Assembly: GCA_919902095.1 (NCBI GenBank) | Contig: CAKKQL010000023.1 | Location: 1 to 7,395 of the forward strand | Direction of reading: 5' to 3' | Length of the DNA stretch: 7,395 nt | Source: Acidiferrobacterales bacterium | GTDB taxonomy: Bacteria; Pseudomonadota; Gammaproteobacteria; Acidiferrobacterales; Sulfurifustaceae | Shown here: piece by piece, positions 4,804-7,395 of the stretch | Layout: the number at the start of each line of letters is the position of its first letter | Numbering within the stretch: position 1 is the first letter of the stretch | Notes under the pieces: model-generated | What the model saw: only the letters and a program-made list of their open reading frames with translations | What the model was told of the DNA's origin: nothing | The model's database searches: none | Made by a program: the position numbers and the translations under genes

Positions 4804-7212
4804 TCAGAAAATCTTCTGCCGGACGTTGTCCGGCATGTTGTCCGGCGACGACGGGCGTATCGTCGCCGGGCCCTCGCCGTCGCCCACGGACAGCGACTGC
4901 GTCTCGGTGCCGGCAATGAAGTATTCCTCGATCGCCTGGCGGTCGCCGGCGGCGGCCGGCAGGCCGGTCTCGCTGTTGACCAGCAGCTTGACGATACCGG
5001 CGGGCGGCACCAGCGGTTTTTCCGGGACGCCGTCAAGCGCCACGCGCATGTAGTCCATCCAGATGGGCAGTGCCGCGCGCCCGCCGGTCTCGCCGCGCCC
5101 GAGCGAACTCGGCTGGTCGAAACCGATCCAGGCGGTGGCGGCGAGATCGGCGTTGAAGCCGGAGAACCAGGCGTCGCGATACTCGTTGGTGGTGCCGGTC
5201 TTGCCGGCCAGGTCTTTGCGCCCGAGCTCGAGTGCCGCTTTTCCGGTGCCCTCGCGGATGACGTCGCGCATCATGCTCGTCATCAGGAAGTTGATCTCCG
5301 GGCTCAGCGCCGGCGCGCCGGTGCGTGCGTCCGGAGCGACCTGCTCCAGCACCTTGTGGTTGGTGTCCTCGACGCGTGCAATGAAGTAGGGCGTCACGCG
5401 GTAGCCGCCGTTGGCGTAGAGCGCGAACGCCGAGGCCATCTGCATCGGCGTGGCCGAGGCGGTGCCGAGCGCGAGCGACAGGTTACGCGGGAGCTTCTCG
5501 GGGTTGAAGCCGAAGCGTTCGAGGTACTCGACCGTGTAGCCCGCGCCGATGGCGCGCAGCAGCCGCACCGACACGAGGTTGAGCGATTGCGCCAGCGCGC
5601 GCCGCAGGCGCGTGGGGCCGTAGAACTGGCGGCTGTAATCTTCCGGGCGCCACTCCTCCTCGAGGCTCGCGTCCTCGACCACGATCGGCGCGCCGCTGAC
5701 GGTGGTGGCGGGCGTGAAGCCCTTCTCCAGCGCGGCGGTGAAGATGAATGGCTTGATGGAGGAGCCCGGCTGGCGCTCGGCCTGGATCACGCGGTTGTAG
5801 TTGCTTTCGGTGAAATCGAATCCGCCGACGAGCGCCAGCACCGCGCCGTCGTTGGGACGCAGCGCCACGAACGCGCCGGCGACGCGCGGCATCTGCGCCA
5901 GGCGCCAGTAACCGCCCTCGGCGTTTTCCGGCGGTTCGAGATAGACGATGTCGCCGGTGCGCACCACGTCCGCGGCGTGTTTGGGCGCCGGCCCGACGGC
6001 GTTTTCCTCGACAAACGGACGCGCCCAGGCGAGCCCGGCCCAGTCGATGGTCACAATCACGCCATCCTGGGTGTAAACGCCGATCGACTGGTCTTCGACC
6101 CGCAGCACGACGCCGGGCACGAGCTCGCCGGTGACGCGGTAGTCCTTGAGCGCCTCGTCGAGGTTCTCGCGGTCCGGTTCGCCGTTGATGGCGATGCGTC
6201 CGGCCGCGCCGCGATAGCCGTGGCGGCGCTCGTATTCGAGCAGGCCGCGGCGCAGCGCGCGATTGGCCGCGCGCTGGTGGCGGGCGGAGACGGTGGTGTA
6301 GACATGGAAGCCGCCGCTGTATGTTTTCTCGTCGTACTTGCTGATCATGTACTGCCGCGCCATCTCGGCGATGTACGGCGCGTCGCTGTCAAGGCGCAGC
6401 GCGTGCCGCGCGGCGGTGAGCGGCGCCGCGAGCGCGGACTGAAGCCGGGGTTCGTCGACGTAGCCGAGTTTTTGCATCTGGCGCAGCACGTAGTTGCGCC
6501 GTTCGAGCGCGTTGTCCGGGTTGGTGAGCGGGTTGTCGCGTGACGGTGCCTTCGGCAGGCCGGCGAGCATGGCCGTCTCCGGCAGCGTAAGCTCCGAAAG
6601 ATTCTTGCCGAAGTACACCTGCGCCGCGGCGGCAAAGCCGTAGGCGCGGTGGCCGAGGAAGATCTTGTTAATATAGAGCATGAGAATCTCCTGCTTGGAG
6701 AGTTCACGCTCGATCTTGAATGCGAGCAGCACTTCCTTGAGCTTGCGCGTGTAGGTTTTCTCCGGGCTCAGGAAATAATTGCGCGCCACCTGCATGGTGA
6801 TGGTGCTTGCGCCCTGGCCGGTGCGCTGGGTGCGCAGGTTGTGCCAGGCGGCGCGCGCGATGCCGAGGAAATCCACGCCTTGGTGGTAGAAGAACGAATG
6901 ATCCTCGGCCGCGAGAATGGCCTGGACCAGCGGGTCCGGTACCTGGTCGATGGTGACCGGGATACGCTTCTCCTCGCCGAACTCGGCGATGAGTTCGCCG
7001 TCGGCGGTATACACCCGCATCGGCACCTTGAGGCGGCGCTCCGACAGATCGTCGATGGCCGGCAGCGTGGGCGTGAGGATCAGGGCCACGAGTGCGAGCA
7101 GCACGACGCCGGAGGCGAACAGCCCAAGCAGTCCGATCAGGGCCAACTGCCAGGGGTTGGTCGGCAGGTTGCGTCGAAGAAAGCGGTTAACGGAGGTCCC
7201 GGGCTCGGTCAT
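4804..7212 (-). CDS. mrcA: Penicillin-binding protein 1A, bifunctional glycosyltransferase/transpeptidase
   Basis: This class A PBP (also called ponA), 802 residues, polymerises lipid II into glycan strands and cross-links them in the periplasm. A cytoplasmic tail (1-20) precedes one membrane anchor at about 22-48. The GT51 domain (about 65-230) has EDHSFFYHQGVD with catalytic Glu103, then GASTITMQVARN, KIERELSKQEILMLYIN and GLPKAPS. An OB-like PBP1A insert lies at about 335-430. The transpeptidase domain has SxxK as S484-S-I-K487 (QPGSSIKP), SxN as S543-L-N545, and KTG at 671-673. All catalytic motifs are intact, and the length is near the 850 of E. coli PBP1A. ATG 7212 is the only usual start in frame before an upstream stop; the bases before it (CCTACCTGTCC) offer no Shine-Dalgarno. 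The uncharacterised 207-residue protein follows 1 nt after the stop. Confidence 0.97.
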   Translation of the reverse strand: MTEPGTSVNRFLRRNLPTNPWQLALIGLLGLFASGVVLLALVALILTPTLPAIDDLSERRLKVPMRVYTADGELIAEFGEEKRIPVTIDQVPDPLVQAILAAEDHSFFYHQGVDFLGIARAAWHNLRTQRTGQGASTITMQVARNYFLSPEKTYTRKLKEVLLAFKIERELSKQEILMLYINKIFLGHRAYGFAAAAQVYFGKNLSELTLPETAMLAGLPKAPSRDNPLTNPDNALERRNYVLRQMQKLGYVDEPRLQSALAAPLTAARHALRLDSDAPYIAEMARQYMISKYDEKTYSGGFHVYTTVSARHQRAANRALRRGLLEYERRHGYRGAAGRIAINGEPDRENLDEALKDYRVTGELVPGVVLRVEDQSIGVYTQDGVIVTIDWAGLAWARPFVEENAVGPAPKHAADVVRTGDIVYLEPPENAEGGYWRLAQMPRVAGAFVALRPNDGAVLALVGGFDFTESNYNRVIQAERQPGSSIKPFIFTAALEKGFTPATTVSGAPIVVEDASLEEEWRPEDYSRQFYGPTRLRRALAQSLNLVSVRLLRAIGAGYTVEYLERFGFNPEKLPRNLSLALGTASATPMQMASAFALYANGGYRVTPYFIARVEDTNHKVLEQVAPDARTGAPALSPEINFLMTSMMRDVIREGTGKAALELGRKDLAGKTGTTNEYRDAWFSGFNADLAATAWIGFDQPSSLGRGETGGRAALPIWMDYMRVALDGVPEKPLVPPAGIVKLLVNSETGLPAAAGDRQAIEEYFIAGTETQSLSVGDGEGPATIRPSSPDNMPDNVRQKIF
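4825..4846. repeat. Short 10-bp direct repeat in the mrcA 3' end
   Basis: GTTGTCCGGC occurs at 4825-4834 and again at 4837-4846, a 12-bp period that keeps the mrcA reading frame. It encodes the doubled PDN in SPDNMPDNV near the PBP1A C-terminus. It is probably a local slippage duplication in a disordered tail. Confidence 0.5.
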
Positions 7213-7250
7213 GGACAGGTAGGGCGTCGGGCGACGGGGTTGATTTAGTT

Positions 7251-7269
7251 CTTAAGACAGGGACTTAAG
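7251..7269. repeat. Paired CTTAAG palindromes upstream of mrcA
   Basis: CTTAAG occurs at 7251-7256 and at 7264-7269 with 7 nt between, starting 39 bp upstream of the mrcA ATG. Each copy is itself palindromic and the pair is symmetrical. It falls between the candidate minus-strand -10 (7277-7282) and the gene, so it would lie in the early transcript, where a repressor could act. No known regulator is assigned. Confidence 0.3.
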
Positions 7270-7276
7270 CGTGCCT

Positions 7277-7282
7277 AGTATA
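7277..7282 (-). promoter_or_regulatory. Candidate -10 element for mrcA
   Basis: On the minus strand these bases read TATACT, matching TATAAT at 5 of 6 positions, about 65 nt before the mrcA start. No convincing -35 hexamer is seen 16-18 nt upstream. The overlapping plus-strand reading TATAAA (7279-7284) also lacks a -35. This is a weak candidate. Confidence 0.35.
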
Positions 7283-7347
7283 AACCATAAGCGCTAGCGA
7301 CATGGCCGTTCGTCAGCGGTTTTGACCACCTCCCCCATCGGCTCGCT

Positions 7348-7376
7348 TTGTCATGGTCTATAGTTGGGGGTAGGAT
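7348..7376 (+). promoter_or_regulatory. Candidate sigma70 promoter for a plus-strand gene beyond the window
   Basis: TTGTCA (7348-7353, 5 of 6 matches to TTGACA) and TAGGAT (7371-7376, 4 of 6 to TATAAT) are separated by exactly 17 nt. Transcription would start near 7383 and run off the right edge. In pseudomonads the gene divergent from ponA is pilM, the first gene of the type IV pilus assembly operon; the same arrangement is plausible here but not visible. Confidence 0.4.
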
Positions 7377-7395
7377 TTAATGCTTATTATATGTA

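Noticed and set aside
4803..5036. 78-codon N-terminal extension of the 207-residue protein into mrcA
   Set aside because: It would overlap mrcA entirely and reads as Arg/Pro/Thr-rich out-of-frame sequence; the ATG at 4802 directly after the mrcA stop is more natural.
4741..6543. 600-codon plus-strand open frame opposite mrcA
   Set aside because: It is antisense to a clear PBP1A. The composition (Arg, Gly, Ala, Val, His) is typical of a mirror frame in GC-rich DNA, with no recognisable domain.
7302..7325. Very short open frames in the right-hand gene-free region (e.g. ATG at 7302)
   Set aside because: They run 6-13 codons with no good ribosome binding site and no attenuator-like structure.

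Overview
The window is GC-rich chromosomal DNA from a proteobacterium, most likely a gammaproteobacterium. The evidence is a biosynthetic-type arginine decarboxylase (SpeA), the argS/SPOR-protein pair, an 802-residue PBP1A and a predicted sigma54-dependent cyclic-di-GMP-type protein. All genes are core or regulatory. I see no insertion sequence, phage gene, CRISPR array, tRNA or rRNA. The genus cannot be named from the sequence alone.

Layout. Bases 2-502 (+) are the 3' end of speA, cut by the window edge. Facing it across 34 bp is a minus-strand pair: argS (2906-1149), then 9 nt later a membrane-anchored SPOR-domain protein (1139-537). A 272-bp regulatory interval (2907-3178) separates argS from a divergent plus-strand gene at 3179-4168. 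That gene encodes a cyclic-nucleotide-binding-like domain fused to a GGDEF domain. It ends 10 bp from the stop of a second minus-strand pair: mrcA/ponA for PBP1A (7212-4804), then 1 nt after its stop codon an uncharacterised 207-residue protein (4802-4179). The last 183 bases (7213-7395) hold no gene. They contain candidate promoters for mrcA and for a plus-strand gene beyond the window; in pseudomonads that neighbour is the type IV pilus operon pilMNOPQ.

How they fit together. The two minus-strand pairs serve translation and envelope biology. ArgS charges tRNA-Arg, the SPOR protein probably binds septal peptidoglycan, and PBP1A polymerises and cross-links peptidoglycan. The gene between them looks like a signalling protein. 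It has both ligand sites altered in informative ways: the Arg of the cyclic-nucleotide phosphate-binding cassette is Ala, and GGDEF reads GGGHF. The RxxD inhibitory-site motif for c-di-GMP is intact at the correct spacing. It sits behind a good match to a sigma54 (-24/-12) promoter, with a perfect 8-bp inverted repeat just upstream. The most interesting hypothesis here is an RpoN-controlled, non-catalytic c-di-GMP receptor.
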